32,479 bases of DNA from the NCBI GenBank assembly GCA_965366365.1, contig CBDUEV010000032.1, forward strand, positions 1 through 32,479. The letters are read 5' to 3'. Under the pieces are notes generated by a model. That model saw only the letters and a program-made list of their open reading frames with translations. It did not search any database and was not told where the DNA came from. Below are positions 24,084-32,420 of this stretch, one piece after another. The DNA comes from CBDUEV01 sp965366365. Its GTDB lineage: Bacteria; Actinomycetota; Acidimicrobiia; Spongiisociales; JAENVV01. How positions within the stretch are numbered: the first letter of the stretch is position 1; each line of letters opens with the position of its first letter. The translations under genes and the position numbers were made by a program.

Positions 24084-26414
24084 CTACTTGACCGGCTTGA
24101 CCTCCACTTGCATGAAGCTGCCCTGAGCGCTGACGCTCTTGACACGGATCTGGGTGCCCGTATTGGGGTTGATCACCCCACCGGTCGGATTATCGGACCG
24201 CCAGTGCTGGATGGTGTCGTTGAAGATCGGCACGGCCGGCAGGCTCGGATGGTACGAAGCCTCGCTGAGCCAGTGCAGCGTCACGGCGTCGGTCGGTTGA
24301 AGGCCGAACGTCGAGTCGTAGGACTGGATCCGGTTGCGCCAGATGCCTCCGTCTGCCCGGTACATGATCTCCGGATGCGCATCGATCGGCAGGATCAACC
24401 CCCCGCATCGATTGCCCGGAATCAGGCAGTTGTCACCGACGTTGTTGTCGGCGAACGAGGTGTCCCAGTAGCTGATGAGCAGCCCGTCCTGATAGGGAAG
24501 GTGCTCGACGTAGTTGCCGAGCAACGGGTTGTCCAGGAAGCCGAAATTGTACGGCCCGGTCCGAAGACCGTCGTCGTAGCCTCGGTACTGGCGGAACTCG
24601 GCAACATAGGCGTTGAAATAGAAGCCTGTTTCCGTTCCAGTGGTGACACGGAAGCCGTCCAAGGTCCAACCCTCGTCCGTCTCGCCGCCATACACCGCCG
24701 GGTCGCCGGAGACGCTGATCTCGTCTGCCATGAAGCCAGGGTTGATCACCGCAACGTCGGTCCAGTACCGGAAGCCCACCAACGTGGGACCGGTGAACGC
24801 GGAGAGGTCGGCTGTCAGGGACACCCAGCCGCCGGAGCTGCCGGTGATGCCATTGCCGAAGTTCTGCCCGTTCGGATCGGTCGCCGTCGACCGGTCGGTC
24901 GGGACTCCTGTCCAGGTCGCACCCCCATCGCTGGAAGCGACCACGTAGGCGTAGTCCCAATCGACCTCGATATCGAAGTTGACCTGTGCGGTCAGCTCCG
25001 CCGAGGCCGGCAGATCGAACTCCTTGTACATGACGCTGTCGAGGTCGTTGCCGGCACCGGAGTAGTAGAAGAAATCTCCGGCGTAGGGCTCGGCGAGCGT
25101 CTCCGTGACCTCTTTGTCAGGCAACACCACGAACAAGCCCTGGGCCTGCTTGGTGTTGGTCTCGGCCGGGCCGAGCTTGTGCTCGGACTTCTCGCCGGCG
25201 AAGGCCACTTCGTAGTTCAGCCATCCGAGCTGGAACTTCTCCCAGTTGCCGAAATGGCCGGGGGCTGAGCCAATGTCCTCGGTTCCGTTGTTGAGCCACG
25301 AGCCCGACGACATCATCGTCCAGAACCCGGTCGAGTTCTCTGCTCCGCCGGTATTACCCGACGTGTCGTACAGGTCAGGCAGGCCGAGGTCATGTCCGAA
25401 TTCGTGAGCGAAGACTCCCACGCCGCCGTTCTCCGGTTCGATCGTGTAGTCACCGATCCAGTACTTGCTGTCGCCGACCTGAGTCCCGCCGAAGGGGACC
25501 ACCGTGCCATCGTCGAGGGTCGGTCCGCCGGCCCCGATGCCAGTGGTCTGCACGTACCAGCGGTGGCTCCAGATCGCATCCGCGCCGTAGCTTCCGCCGC
25601 CGGCTTCCTGCCCCTCGCCTGCGTGCACGGACTGGAAGTGGTCGATGTAGCCATCGGCTTCGTCGAAGTTGCCGTCGCCGTCGTGGTCGTAGCGGTCCCA
25701 TACGTCGTACTGGCTCAGGTAGTCGTCGATCTCTGCCGCGGACATTCCGGCTGCCAGCTGACCGGCGTACCAGGCATCGACTGAGTCTTCGACGAACCAC
25801 CAGGTGGTGGCGCAGACGATGCTTCCGCAGTAGTCGCGTCCGTAGTGGGCGGCCCGATAGGGAACCCCGACCCAGTCGGTCACGTCGCCATCGACTGAGT
25901 AGCGATTCGACGACTGCTCGATGTACCAGTTCGCCATCGAGTTGACGCCGGGTGTCGTGTCGAACAGGAGATCCTGGTAGTAGCCCTCGCTGAAGTCATC
26001 CGTCCAGATCGTGGTGTTGTCGACCGTCCGATCGGGCTCTGGAATCTGGTTGTGTTGCGGTCCAACCGCCCCACCCTGGAGGATCCCGAAAGGTGATTCG
26101 AGGTCGCCAAACTCACCGAGTACGGTCCAGATCAGATCTTCGCCCTCTCGTTCGAGCTCGACGAACTGTCCGTGGGCAACCTGGACGACGGCACCTCCGG
26201 TGGCCTTGCCGTAGGCGACCTGCTCGATCGCCTTCTGCTTGAGCTCTCGCTGCTGGTCTCCCAGCGGATGAGAGACATCGTCGCTGTCACCGCCCTGCAT
26301 CGGCAGGTCGGCCAGATCCCGGCCCGCATTCGCCGGCGCCGCTCCGGCGCTGACGGAGAAGGCTCCGAGCAGCATCGTGAGCACCACGAATGCCATGAAT
26401 AGTGGCTTGCGCAT
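24084..26414 (-). CDS. Secreted M6 family metalloprotease (immune inhibitor A type)
   Basis: M6 proteases are secreted zinc endopeptidases; the best known is immune inhibitor A of Bacillus. The 776-residue product has a Sec signal peptide (RKPLFMAFVVLTMLLGAFSVSAGA), a propeptide region up to about 130, then the catalytic domain with the zinc site HEFGHDLGLPD (His337, Glu338, His341). A DHDGDGNFDEADG segment at about 243-255 looks like a calcium loop. The C-terminal half has jelly-roll or MAM-like beta repeats with SSDGGATWTG and WTLDGFRV, typical of the family. ATG 26414 is chosen because AGGAGG is eight bases upstream; an ATG two codons earlier is too close to it. It diverges from the lipoprotein gene. 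Confidence 0.93.
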   Translation of the reverse strand: MRKPLFMAFVVLTMLLGAFSVSAGAAPANAGRDLADLPMQGGDSDDVSHPLGDQQRELKQKAIEQVAYGKATGGAVVQVAHGQFVELEREGEDLIWTVLGEFGDLESPFGILQGGAVGPQHNQIPEPDRTVDNTTIWTDDFSEGYYQDLLFDTTPGVNSMANWYIEQSSNRYSVDGDVTDWVGVPYRAAHYGRDYCGSIVCATTWWFVEDSVDAWYAGQLAAGMSAAEIDDYLSQYDVWDRYDHDGDGNFDEADGYIDHFQSVHAGEGQEAGGGSYGADAIWSHRWYVQTTGIGAGGPTLDDGTVVPFGGTQVGDSKYWIGDYTIEPENGGVGVFAHEFGHDLGLPDLYDTSGNTGGAENSTGFWTMMSSGSWLNNGTEDIGSAPGHFGNWEKFQLGWLNYEVAFAGEKSEHKLGPAETNTKQAQGLFVVLPDKEVTETLAEPYAGDFFYYSGAGNDLDSVMYKEFDLPASAELTAQVNFDIEVDWDYAYVVASSDGGATWTGVPTDRSTATDPNGQNFGNGITGSSGGWVSLTADLSAFTGPTLVGFRYWTDVAVINPGFMADEISVSGDPAVYGGETDEGWTLDGFRVTTGTETGFYFNAYVAEFRQYRGYDDGLRTGPYNFGFLDNPLLGNYVEHLPYQDGLLISYWDTSFADNNVGDNCLIPGNRCGGLILPIDAHPEIMYRADGGIWRNRIQSYDSTFGLQPTDAVTLHWLSEASYHPSLPAVPIFNDTIQHWRSDNPTGGVINPNTGTQIRVKSVSAQGSFMQVEVKPVK

Positions 26415-26627
26415 TCCCATTCCCTCCTGGTTCGGCGCGCCCGTCCCGGACGTGGAGCGAACCCTCTGGTCTCCCGGTCGACGCACAGACCCTTCTTGGT
26501 CGGCGCGCCATCTCCGACGCTAGCAACACTCTGCGTGGGAATGAAGAGAAATCCTGGGTCGTGGGTTCGGGGTCTTGTCTGGAGCCGAACGAGATAGTGT
26601 GGGGCTGTCCTTCCTGGAGCGATTTAC

Positions 26628-27134
26628 ATGCGTCACCTGGCGTGGATCACAGTCTGGGTGCTCGTCCTCCCAGCTTGTGCTGGTTCGGAGGTCTTGGACT
26701 CGAGCGAGCCGGACCCGAGCGGTCAATCCGCTGAAACGACCCCGATTCGCCCACCCGGTAGCCAAGCGTCACCGGATTCGCTGCCGCCGCCGAGCACGGT
26801 CAGACCCAAGGCGCCCTCGGTGGAGCCGACCGTCGTCCCCGCCGAACCGGGCCTCCTCGACATCGCCGGACTCGAACAGCTCACGGCCTTGGCGATCTCC
26901 AACCTGGCCGAACGGCTCGAGGTCCCTACTCGAGAGATCTCGGTTCTGGAAGGCGAACTCGTGGCCTGGCCCGACACCAGCTTTGGATGCCCGGAGCCGG
27001 GCCGGTCGTACGCGCAGGTGGTCAGTAGCGGGTCGTTGATCCTGCTCGATCACGCCGGCACCCTCTACCGGTATCACAGCGGGGGCGACGACCCGAGGCC
27101 TTTCCTGTGTGATCCGGACGACGGAACAAGCTGA
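26628..27134 (+). CDS. Lipoprotein with a GCPxP...YH...PFLC domain
   Basis: The 168-residue product has a lipoprotein signal (LVLPAC, lipid Cys at 17), a Pro/Ser/Thr-rich linker of about 60 residues, and a C-terminal domain of about 85 residues. The domain starts with a helix (LTALAISNLAERLEVP) and has WPDTSFGCPEPGRSYAQV, LDHAGTLYRYHSG and ends in PFLC, so two Cys (121 and 161) may pair. I know this motif set from many uncharacterised bacterial proteins, without a function. The same domain is in the small protein at 30440-30790, beyond the subtilase gene. ATG 26628 has GGAG (26616-26619) eight bases upstream. It lies between two secreted protease genes, so a role at the cell surface linked to them is possible but unproven. 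Confidence 0.82.
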   Translation: MRHLAWITVWVLVLPACAGSEVLDSSEPDPSGQSAETTPIRPPGSQASPDSLPPPSTVRPKAPSVEPTVVPAEPGLLDIAGLEQLTALAISNLAERLEVPTREISVLEGELVAWPDTSFGCPEPGRSYAQVVSSGSLILLDHAGTLYRYHSGGDDPRPFLCDPDDGTS

Positions 27135-27215
27135 CCGCAGACGAAGCCGGCTTTCTCGGTCGTTTGTCTGGCGCGGCCGAATCCCTCTGGAGCAGCGGGG
27201 CGGAGCCCCAACGAA

Positions 27216-27246
27216 GAGAGGGGGCGCCCGACGGGCGCCCCCTCTC
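27216..27246. terminator. Strong two-way hairpin terminator
   Basis: GAGAGGGGGCGCCC and GGGCGCCCCCTCTC form a perfect 14-bp stem with a three-base loop, followed by ATTT on the plus strand. It lies between the convergent lipoprotein (+) and subtilase (-) genes and is the strongest hairpin noticed in the window. A smaller GGGGC/GCCCC hairpin lies just before it at 27197-27209. Confidence 0.85.
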
Positions 27247-27266
27247 ATTTCGTCGTTGATTGTGTT

Positions 27267-30236
27267 CTAGCGGTTGTCCACCTCGACGAGCGTCAGACCG
27301 ATCAGTCCGTTGGCGTCGCTGTGGGAGACGGCACCGAGGTGCCACTCGCCGGCCGTTGCACCCGTCCAGCTGACCTCGACAGGCTCGGTTGCTCCGAGCG
27401 TCGCCGACGCCGGTGCGCTGTCGATGACCATGTTGCCGCCAGGGGTCGCCGAGACGATCCAGGCATACAACGTGTAGTCGGCATCGGGTCCGGCCGCCTG
27501 CCAGCCGTGCACGTAGAGAGTCCACGTGTCGTCAGGCGGTAGGGCGATCGAGATCTCCTCGTTCGTGCCTCCGTTGGTGCTTGAGGCAACCTGGTTACCC
27601 GCCGAGTCGAGCAGGAAGATATCGATGTCGATATCCGGGTTGGCCACAGCATCCGCCGGAATGGCAAATCGCACGTAGGCCGCTCCACTCGTGGTGAAAA
27701 CGTGTGCGTCGCTGTATCCATCATTCGGATCGAAATTCTGATCCGGGTCCTGCGGCACGTTGTCGTTGATCACCACGGCGCTCTCGAGACCGTGGGCGGC
27801 GGCCGAATAGTCGCCTGAGTACCCGAAGGTCACGTCGAAGCCGGCGCTGCCGTCCTCGCCTTCGCCGGTCACGCCGGCGGGGGCATTGAACAGCTGGGCG
27901 CGTACTGCGATCGGCGAGTACGCCTCGTAGGCGCCGCTCTTCCACACCAGTGAGCCGAAGGCCCACTCACCGATTTCGGCGCGCGGTGTGGCAGTGATCG
28001 TCACCTCGTATGTGGCGGTCTTGCCGGCCTGCACAGCCAGTCGCGTCGGGGACACCTGAACCCGGTAGCCCTCTGGCGCATCGATCATGGGTCGGTAGAT
28101 GGCACGCTGGCGTGTGACGTTGGTGACCGTGCGGGTCACCGTCTGGGTGCCTGCCAGTTCGGCCACTGCGATCGACGCAAGGTTCAGGTCGCTGGCATCC
28201 GTCGGGATTCCAGCGGCGTCCAAGGAAGCGCACGTGGCTTCCGGATTCGAGAAGATCTCAGGCGCTGCATCACACAGGAAGCCGAGATAGTCGTTGAACC
28301 CTGCGTCGTAGACGATGCCCGGGTTGAAGATCGAACCTGGGGCAGCGGCTGCACCGCTCGGGTCGACGTGGCCGGCTCCCATGTCGAATGGGTCAGCAGC
28401 GGTCGCGCCGTCCTCCTTGGTCACGTCCTGATAGGCCGTGGTCATGAGAGCCGACTTCGCTGCGGCGGGCGACCAGTACGGGTGCGCCTGCTTCAGCAGT
28501 GCGAAGAGACCTGCCACATGCGGGCTGGACATCGACGTTCCACTGATGGCCTGGAACGCCTGGCCTGGTGCGCCACTCTCGGGCGGCGAGAAGCCAACCG
28601 GGATGGGGCTGTTGCCGGCCAGGATGTTCACGCCCGGGGCCGTCACGTCTGGCTTGATGATGTCCTCTGCCACGCTGTTGGAACCGCGGGACGAGAAGTC
28701 CGCCATCACGGCGCCTTGGCTCGGTGTGTAGACCCCGCCGTTGATCTGGGCGACAGGATCGCTCGATGCGGCGATGTAGTCCTTGATGATCAGGCCGCTG
28801 GTCAGTCCGATGTGGACACTGGGCACCCAGTGGTTGTCGGTGATCAGGGCTTGGACATCGTCAGGGTTGTACAGGATCATGCCTGCGCCACCCGCTTCGT
28901 ACACCGCGTGGCTCTTGTCGACACGGGCGATGGCGCCTCGCTTGCAGAGCACGATGTTCCCGGCCACTACGCCAGGATCGAGAGCGCCGATGTTGCAGAG
29001 CTCGTCGCCCGCATCGGCTGCGTCCACGAGCGGAAGCTCATCGCTTCCGGCGGTGATGGAGGCTCCGAAGAACTCCCAGCCGTCACTCGACGAAGCCGAG
29101 CCCTCGAAGGTACGCGCCTGGGTGCTGGCGCCAACCGTGGTCAGCCAGGGCACTGAGGCAGGTCCGCCGATGGTGCCGTCTCCCGGGCCGCTGTTGCCGG
29201 CCGAGGTGGCTACGAAAATTCCGGCGTCCGCTGCGAACAGGTAGGCAATGTCGTCGGGTCCGGTCAGGCTCGCACCGCCACCAACGGAATAGTTGATGAC
29301 GTCCACGCCGTCGGCGACTGCTTGATCGATGGCCGCGGCAAGGTCGGAACCGAATCCGCCCAGATCGCCAAGGCCCTTATAGGCGATGATGCGCGCCCGC
29401 GGAGCGATACCGGAGACGACGCCGCGGTCGATACCGAAGATCTCAGCCGAGACGTCGGCGTTGCCGGCTGCCGTCGAGGCCGTGTGCGTGCCGTGGCCGC
29501 CTTCACCCCGTGCCGAGTCGTACTCCCAGGACTCCGCGCCGATGATTGCACGGTAGGTCGAGAGCACCTGGCGGGCTGCAATGAGCTTGTTGTTGCACTC
29601 GAAGGGAGCATCGTTGGGGTTGTGGGCGGTGTTCCCGAAGTCACAGGCCGGGTAGACCGACTCGTCGAGATTGTTGAAACGATTGAGGCGGCGATACGAA
29701 CCGTCGTCGGCGAAGCTGGGATGCTCCGGCCAGATACCATCGTCGATCACGCCGATCACGACGTTTTCGCCCGTGTAGCCGCTCGCCCAGGCGCCACCTT
29801 CGTCGGTCAGGCCCAGGAAATCTGGCGAGCTGTCCGTGGTGAGCTGCCGGAGCGTATCCGGCATGACGAGGAGTACCTCGGGTGTCGCTGCCAGGCGTTC
29901 CGCTTCCTCATGAGTGATGAGTGCCGAGAAGCCGTTGGCGGCGTTCGTGTACTCGTTCGCCTTCTTGGCGGTGCTGACTCCGGCGTCGCGGAGTGCACGA
30001 TCGTGGCTCGCCTTGAGGCTCGCCCGAGCGCTCTTCGCTGCGCTGGTGTTCAGGTCCTCCTGGTCGAACGAAGCCAGAAGTGGATCGGCTCGCATGACGA
30101 CTACATAGCTGTCGTATTCACCTTTTTCGACTTTGACGGGATTGTCCGTCACCGTCGAATCAGCGCCAACGGCCGGCACAAGACCGACCAGCATCATGGC
30201 AAAGGCGCTGAACAAGAACAATAAACGTCTCGACAC
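27267..30236 (-). CDS. Secreted subtilisin-like serine protease (S8) with PA domain
   Basis: The 989-residue product has a signal peptide (RRLLFLFSAFAMMLVGLVPAVGA), an I9-type inhibitor propeptide (about 41-125, YVVVMRADP to VLLVMPD), and an S8 domain with the triad Asp165 in GVIDDGIWPEHP, His248 in GGHGTHTAS and Ser568 in GTSMSSPHVAG. The oxyanion Asn348 is in SAGNSGP. A PA domain is inserted between His and Ser (about 395-500). A fibronectin-like domain follows, then a C-terminal pre-peptidase-type beta domain (YVRFAIPADA to WTLYVHGW) and a last Ig-like segment. GTG 30236 has AAAGGGG about seven bases upstream; the longer frame to 30353 lacks a signal peptide at its start. Likely exported and self-processed. 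Confidence 0.94.
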   Translation of the reverse strand: MSRRLLFLFSAFAMMLVGLVPAVGADSTVTDNPVKVEKGEYDSYVVVMRADPLLASFDQEDLNTSAAKSARASLKASHDRALRDAGVSTAKKANEYTNAANGFSALITHEEAERLAATPEVLLVMPDTLRQLTTDSSPDFLGLTDEGGAWASGYTGENVVIGVIDDGIWPEHPSFADDGSYRRLNRFNNLDESVYPACDFGNTAHNPNDAPFECNNKLIAARQVLSTYRAIIGAESWEYDSARGEGGHGTHTASTAAGNADVSAEIFGIDRGVVSGIAPRARIIAYKGLGDLGGFGSDLAAAIDQAVADGVDVINYSVGGGASLTGPDDIAYLFAADAGIFVATSAGNSGPGDGTIGGPASVPWLTTVGASTQARTFEGSASSSDGWEFFGASITAGSDELPLVDAADAGDELCNIGALDPGVVAGNIVLCKRGAIARVDKSHAVYEAGGAGMILYNPDDVQALITDNHWVPSVHIGLTSGLIIKDYIAASSDPVAQINGGVYTPSQGAVMADFSSRGSNSVAEDIIKPDVTAPGVNILAGNSPIPVGFSPPESGAPGQAFQAISGTSMSSPHVAGLFALLKQAHPYWSPAAAKSALMTTAYQDVTKEDGATAADPFDMGAGHVDPSGAAAAPGSIFNPGIVYDAGFNDYLGFLCDAAPEIFSNPEATCASLDAAGIPTDASDLNLASIAVAELAGTQTVTRTVTNVTRQRAIYRPMIDAPEGYRVQVSPTRLAVQAGKTATYEVTITATPRAEIGEWAFGSLVWKSGAYEAYSPIAVRAQLFNAPAGVTGEGEDGSAGFDVTFGYSGDYSAAAHGLESAVVINDNVPQDPDQNFDPNDGYSDAHVFTTSGAAYVRFAIPADAVANPDIDIDIFLLDSAGNQVASSTNGGTNEEISIALPPDDTWTLYVHGWQAAGPDADYTLYAWIVSATPGGNMVIDSAPASATLGATEPVEVSWTGATAGEWHLGAVSHSDANGLIGLTLVEVDNR

Positions 30237-30253
30237 GTTTTGACCCCTTTCCC

Positions 30254-30268
30254 CGGGTGGAACACCCG
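30254..30268 (-). promoter_or_regulatory. Hairpin in the leader of the subtilase gene
   Basis: CGGGTG, a three-base loop and CACCCG form a perfect 6-bp stem directly upstream of the subtilase ribosome site. The stretch 30237-30439 holds no other ORF I would support. This stem could influence initiation or simply stabilise the 5' end. Confidence 0.25.
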
Positions 30269-30416
30269 AGTATTTCCTTGTCCCGTGAGGGCTGGCAGCG
30301 ACGAACCTCTCCCCTGGACCGCCGACGTGGTGGGACATGCCGCCCCGACGCACATAGCGACACTACACGCCTCGTCCCACCTGTGGGCCGCAAACCGCTG
30401 TTCGTGGCCGTTGACC

Positions 30417-30444
30417 ACAGATCGCTCAGAACAGATCGCTCAGT
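30417..30444. repeat. Tandem 14-bp direct repeat at the end of the small protein gene
   Basis: ACAGATCGCTCAGA occurs at 30417-30430 and again, with one change (last base T), at 30431-30444, with no gap. It covers the stop codon of the small protein gene and lies about 180 bases upstream of the subtilase start. It may be a simple slippage duplication or a pair of operator sites. Confidence 0.6.
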
Positions 30445-30790
30445 CCAGCTTGGGGCGGAGGGGCGGGTGCCGGTGCGGAGGGGCCGGCGAGGGGCGGGCG
30501 TCGGCCGAGGCTTCGCACAGGAAGGGCTTGTGCCCCACGCCGCCGTGATAGGAATAGCTCTTCCCCTGGTGCACGAGGCGGATTCGGTAACCATTGATGA
30601 GCACCTGGATGTACCGCATGTCCGGCCGAGGGCAGCCGAGACTCCCGTCGCGCCAGGTCACTTCCTCGATCGACTGAAAAGTGATGTCGGTCGCAGGGAC
30701 GCCGAGACGGTCTGCGAGGTCGCCGACGGCCTGTTCGACCGGACCGCGGTGCGGCCGTTGATCGTGCGGGCTTCGACGGTTGCCATCCAC
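30440..30790 (-). CDS. Small GCPxP...YH...PFLC domain protein without signal peptide
   Basis: The 116-residue product carries the same domain as the lipoprotein at 26628-27134: a helix VEQAVGDLADRLGVP, then WRDGSLGCPRPDMRYIQV, LVHQGKSYSYHGG and PFLC, followed by a His/Pro-rich tail. It has no signal peptide, so unlike its relative it should stay in the cytoplasm. The start is uncertain. GTG 30790 keeps the domain frame, with TATCGT at -12 to -7 for a leaderless start. An ATG at 30786 in another frame has a better ribosome site (GGGAGG) but gives only 43 unrelated codons before a stop. It lies upstream of the subtilase on the same strand and diverges from the HtpX-like gene. Confidence 0.65.
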   Translation of the reverse strand: MDGNRRSPHDQRPHRGPVEQAVGDLADRLGVPATDITFQSIEEVTWRDGSLGCPRPDMRYIQVLINGYRIRLVHQGKSYSYHGGVGHKPFLCEASADARPSPAPPHRHPPLRPKLD

Positions 30791-30837
30791 CCTCCCACGA
30801 TACGCCCGGCTCGAGCCGAATAGTGAAGAGACTTCGG

Positions 30838-30843
30838 TACCAT
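30838..30843 (+). promoter_or_regulatory. Possible -10 box for the HtpX-like gene
   Basis: TACCAT fits the TANNNT pattern and ends seven bases before the ATG at 30851, where no good ribosome site is seen. A matching TATCGT (complement of 30797-30802) points the other way towards the small protein gene. The two would form a compact divergent promoter. Confidence 0.3.
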
Positions 30844-30850
30844 TTCGGGT

Positions 30851-31711
30851 ATGAAGAACGACCTGAAGACCGTTGCCCTCCTTGGGTTCATGAGTGCCCT
30901 CGTCTGGTGGCTCGGGATGGCGCTGTACGGCGGCACCGGAGGGTTCTATGTCGGTCTGATGCTGGCAGCGGCCCTCAATCTGGTTGCCTACTTCTTCTCC
31001 GACAAGCTGGCTCTGGCCAGCACGCGAGCACGGCCGGTCACCGAGGAACAACTCCCTCAGGTGTATGCGATGGTGCGGGGCCTGGCCCATCGAGCCGATC
31101 TTCCGATGCCCCGTATCTACCTGATCGACGAGCCCCAGCCCAACGCCTTTGCGACCGGCCGCAATCCCAAACACGCCGTGGTGGCGGTGACGCGCGGAAT
31201 CCTGCAGATGATGAGCCCCGCCGAGCTGGAAGCGGTTCTCGCCCACGAGCTCGGCCACGTCAAGAACCGAGACATTCTCATCTCGTCGATCGCCGCCATG
31301 CTGGCTGCGGCGCTCTCGATCTTGGCGAGGATGGCCCTCTGGGGCGGGCGGAGCAGGGACTCCCGCGGGAACCCTCTCGCCGGGATCATCGGCCTGGCCG
31401 GGATGCTGGTCGCCCCGCTCGCCGCCGTCCTGCTCCGGACTGCCATTTCCCGCGCCAGGGAGTTCGAGGCTGATGTGTCGGGGGCCGATCTCACCGGGCA
31501 GCCCCTGGCCCTGGCCTCTGCGCTCGCCAAGATCGGGCAGGCGTCGGGAAGGATCCCGATGAAGGTCAACCCGGCCGTGTCCCAGTTGTTCATTTCCGAT
31601 CCGATGAAGGCTCTCCGGGCCCGGGACACCCTGGGTCGGATGTTCTCGACGCATCCGCCCGTGGAGGAGCGGATCGCCCGGCTTCAGGCCATGGCTGCGG
31701 CCAAGCGGTGA
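30851..31711 (+). CDS. htpX: M48 family membrane metalloprotease, HtpX-like
   Basis: HtpX is a zinc endopeptidase of the inner membrane that degrades damaged membrane proteins. The 286-residue product has two N-terminal helices (about 7-50), the zinc motif HELGH (His132, Glu133, His136), two further hydrophobic segments and the third metal ligand, probably Glu203 in REFEAD. LIDEPQPNAFATG before the zinc motif is the usual substrate-strand element. Length matches the family. The stop overlaps the GTG of the next gene (GTGA). In enterobacteria htpX answers to envelope stress; control here is unknown. Confidence 0.95.
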   Translation: MKNDLKTVALLGFMSALVWWLGMALYGGTGGFYVGLMLAAALNLVAYFFSDKLALASTRARPVTEEQLPQVYAMVRGLAHRADLPMPRIYLIDEPQPNAFATGRNPKHAVVAVTRGILQMMSPAELEAVLAHELGHVKNRDILISSIAAMLAAALSILARMALWGGRSRDSRGNPLAGIIGLAGMLVAPLAAVLLRTAISRAREFEADVSGADLTGQPLALASALAKIGQASGRIPMKVNPAVSQLFISDPMKALRARDTLGRMFSTHPPVEERIARLQAMAAAKR

Positions 31712-32250
31712 TCCTCGACCCCGGACTGGCCAGCGGGATCGTAGGCGCCACCGGAGCGACGGTCCTGGCGTGGGGAGCCACGGTCAGCGCTCGTTCGGCG
31801 GGCGTGGGGCCGGAATGGGCGGTGGCGTTTCTCACCAGGTCGCGGCGAGTCTGGCTAGGTGTGGCGGGGCTGGGGCTCGTGACGTTCGTGGTGGTCGAGC
31901 CGCGCTGGCTGGGCTTGACGGTGATCTACATCGCCTGGGTGGCGCGCTGGGTGGCGGGGCGGGTCTCGACCGGCTTGACGGAGGCGCTGATGCTCGGTCC
32001 TTACCTGGCTCCGTCTCCTCAGCGACGCCTTTCGATCGTGTACCGGACGGTGCTGGGACTGGTCGTGGTTGCCGCGATGGTCGCGGCCATCGGCGTGCTC
32101 ATGACTCGCCTACGCAGCGACCTGGCGGTCGTGGCGCTTGTTGTGGCGGCGCTCCTCGGAGGCCTGGCCTGGCGGCTGTGGCTGGTGGGCGTCGAAGGTG
32201 TGGGCGGGGCGCGCCCCACAGCCGGGGCGGTGAGCGATATCCACGATTAG
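31708..32250 (+). CDS. Membrane protein of unknown function, coupled to htpX
   Basis: I do not recognise the family. The 180-residue product has four predicted helices: SGIVGATGATVLAWGATV, a pair around LGVAGLGLVTFVVV and LTVIYIAWVARWV, then VLGLVVVAAMVAAIGVL and VVALVVAALLGGLAWRL near the end. A conserved-looking loop with Arg and Pro (LAPSPQRRLSIVYR) lies between the helix pairs, and the last 20 residues are soluble. GTG 31708 overlaps the HtpX stop, so the two are translated together and the protein might assist or be a target of HtpX (inference). The gene is followed by the tRNA promoter. Confidence 0.75.
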   Translation: MILDPGLASGIVGATGATVLAWGATVSARSAGVGPEWAVAFLTRSRRVWLGVAGLGLVTFVVVEPRWLGLTVIYIAWVARWVAGRVSTGLTEALMLGPYLAPSPQRRLSIVYRTVLGLVVVAAMVAAIGVLMTRLRSDLAVVALVVAALLGGLAWRLWLVGVEGVGGARPTAGAVSDIHD

Positions 32251-32275
32251 GTGCGCGGCGCTGATCCGCTAATCT
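32247..32275 (+). promoter_or_regulatory. Weak promoter candidate for the tRNA-Tyr/tRNA-Thr pair
   Basis: TAATCT (32270-32275) is a good -10 box about 29 bases before the tRNA-Tyr. The best-placed -35 at 17 bases spacing is TTAGGT (32247-32252), a poor match that overlaps the stop of the preceding gene. Confidence 0.4.
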
Positions 32276-32303
32276 ACCGTCGGCTCGATCCCGATCGGGT
32301 CCT

Positions 32304-32385
32304 GCCGGGATGCCCGAGCGGCCAAAGGGAGCAGACTGTAAATCTGCCGGCATTGCCTTCGGAGGTTCGAATCCTTCTCCCGGCA
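32304..32385 (+). tRNA. tRNA-Tyr (GTA)
   Basis: An 82-base class II tRNA. The acceptor arms GCCGGGA (32304-32310) and TCCCGGC (32378-32384) pair fully, with A as discriminator. The anticodon stem GCAGA/TCTGC encloses CTGTAAA, with anticodon GTA at 32338-32340. The long variable arm expected for bacterial tRNA-Tyr is present, and the T loop reads GGTTCGAATCC. The 3' CCA is not encoded (CCG follows). Confidence 0.96.
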
Positions 32386-32420
32386 CCGGGCTTCAGGCTC
32401 GGGACAACCCAGATGGACAG

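Noticed and set aside
26575..26600. Promoter TTGTCT / TAGTGT ahead of the lipoprotein gene.
   Set aside because: The spacing is only 14 bases and the -10 match is poor, so I do not list it as a feature.
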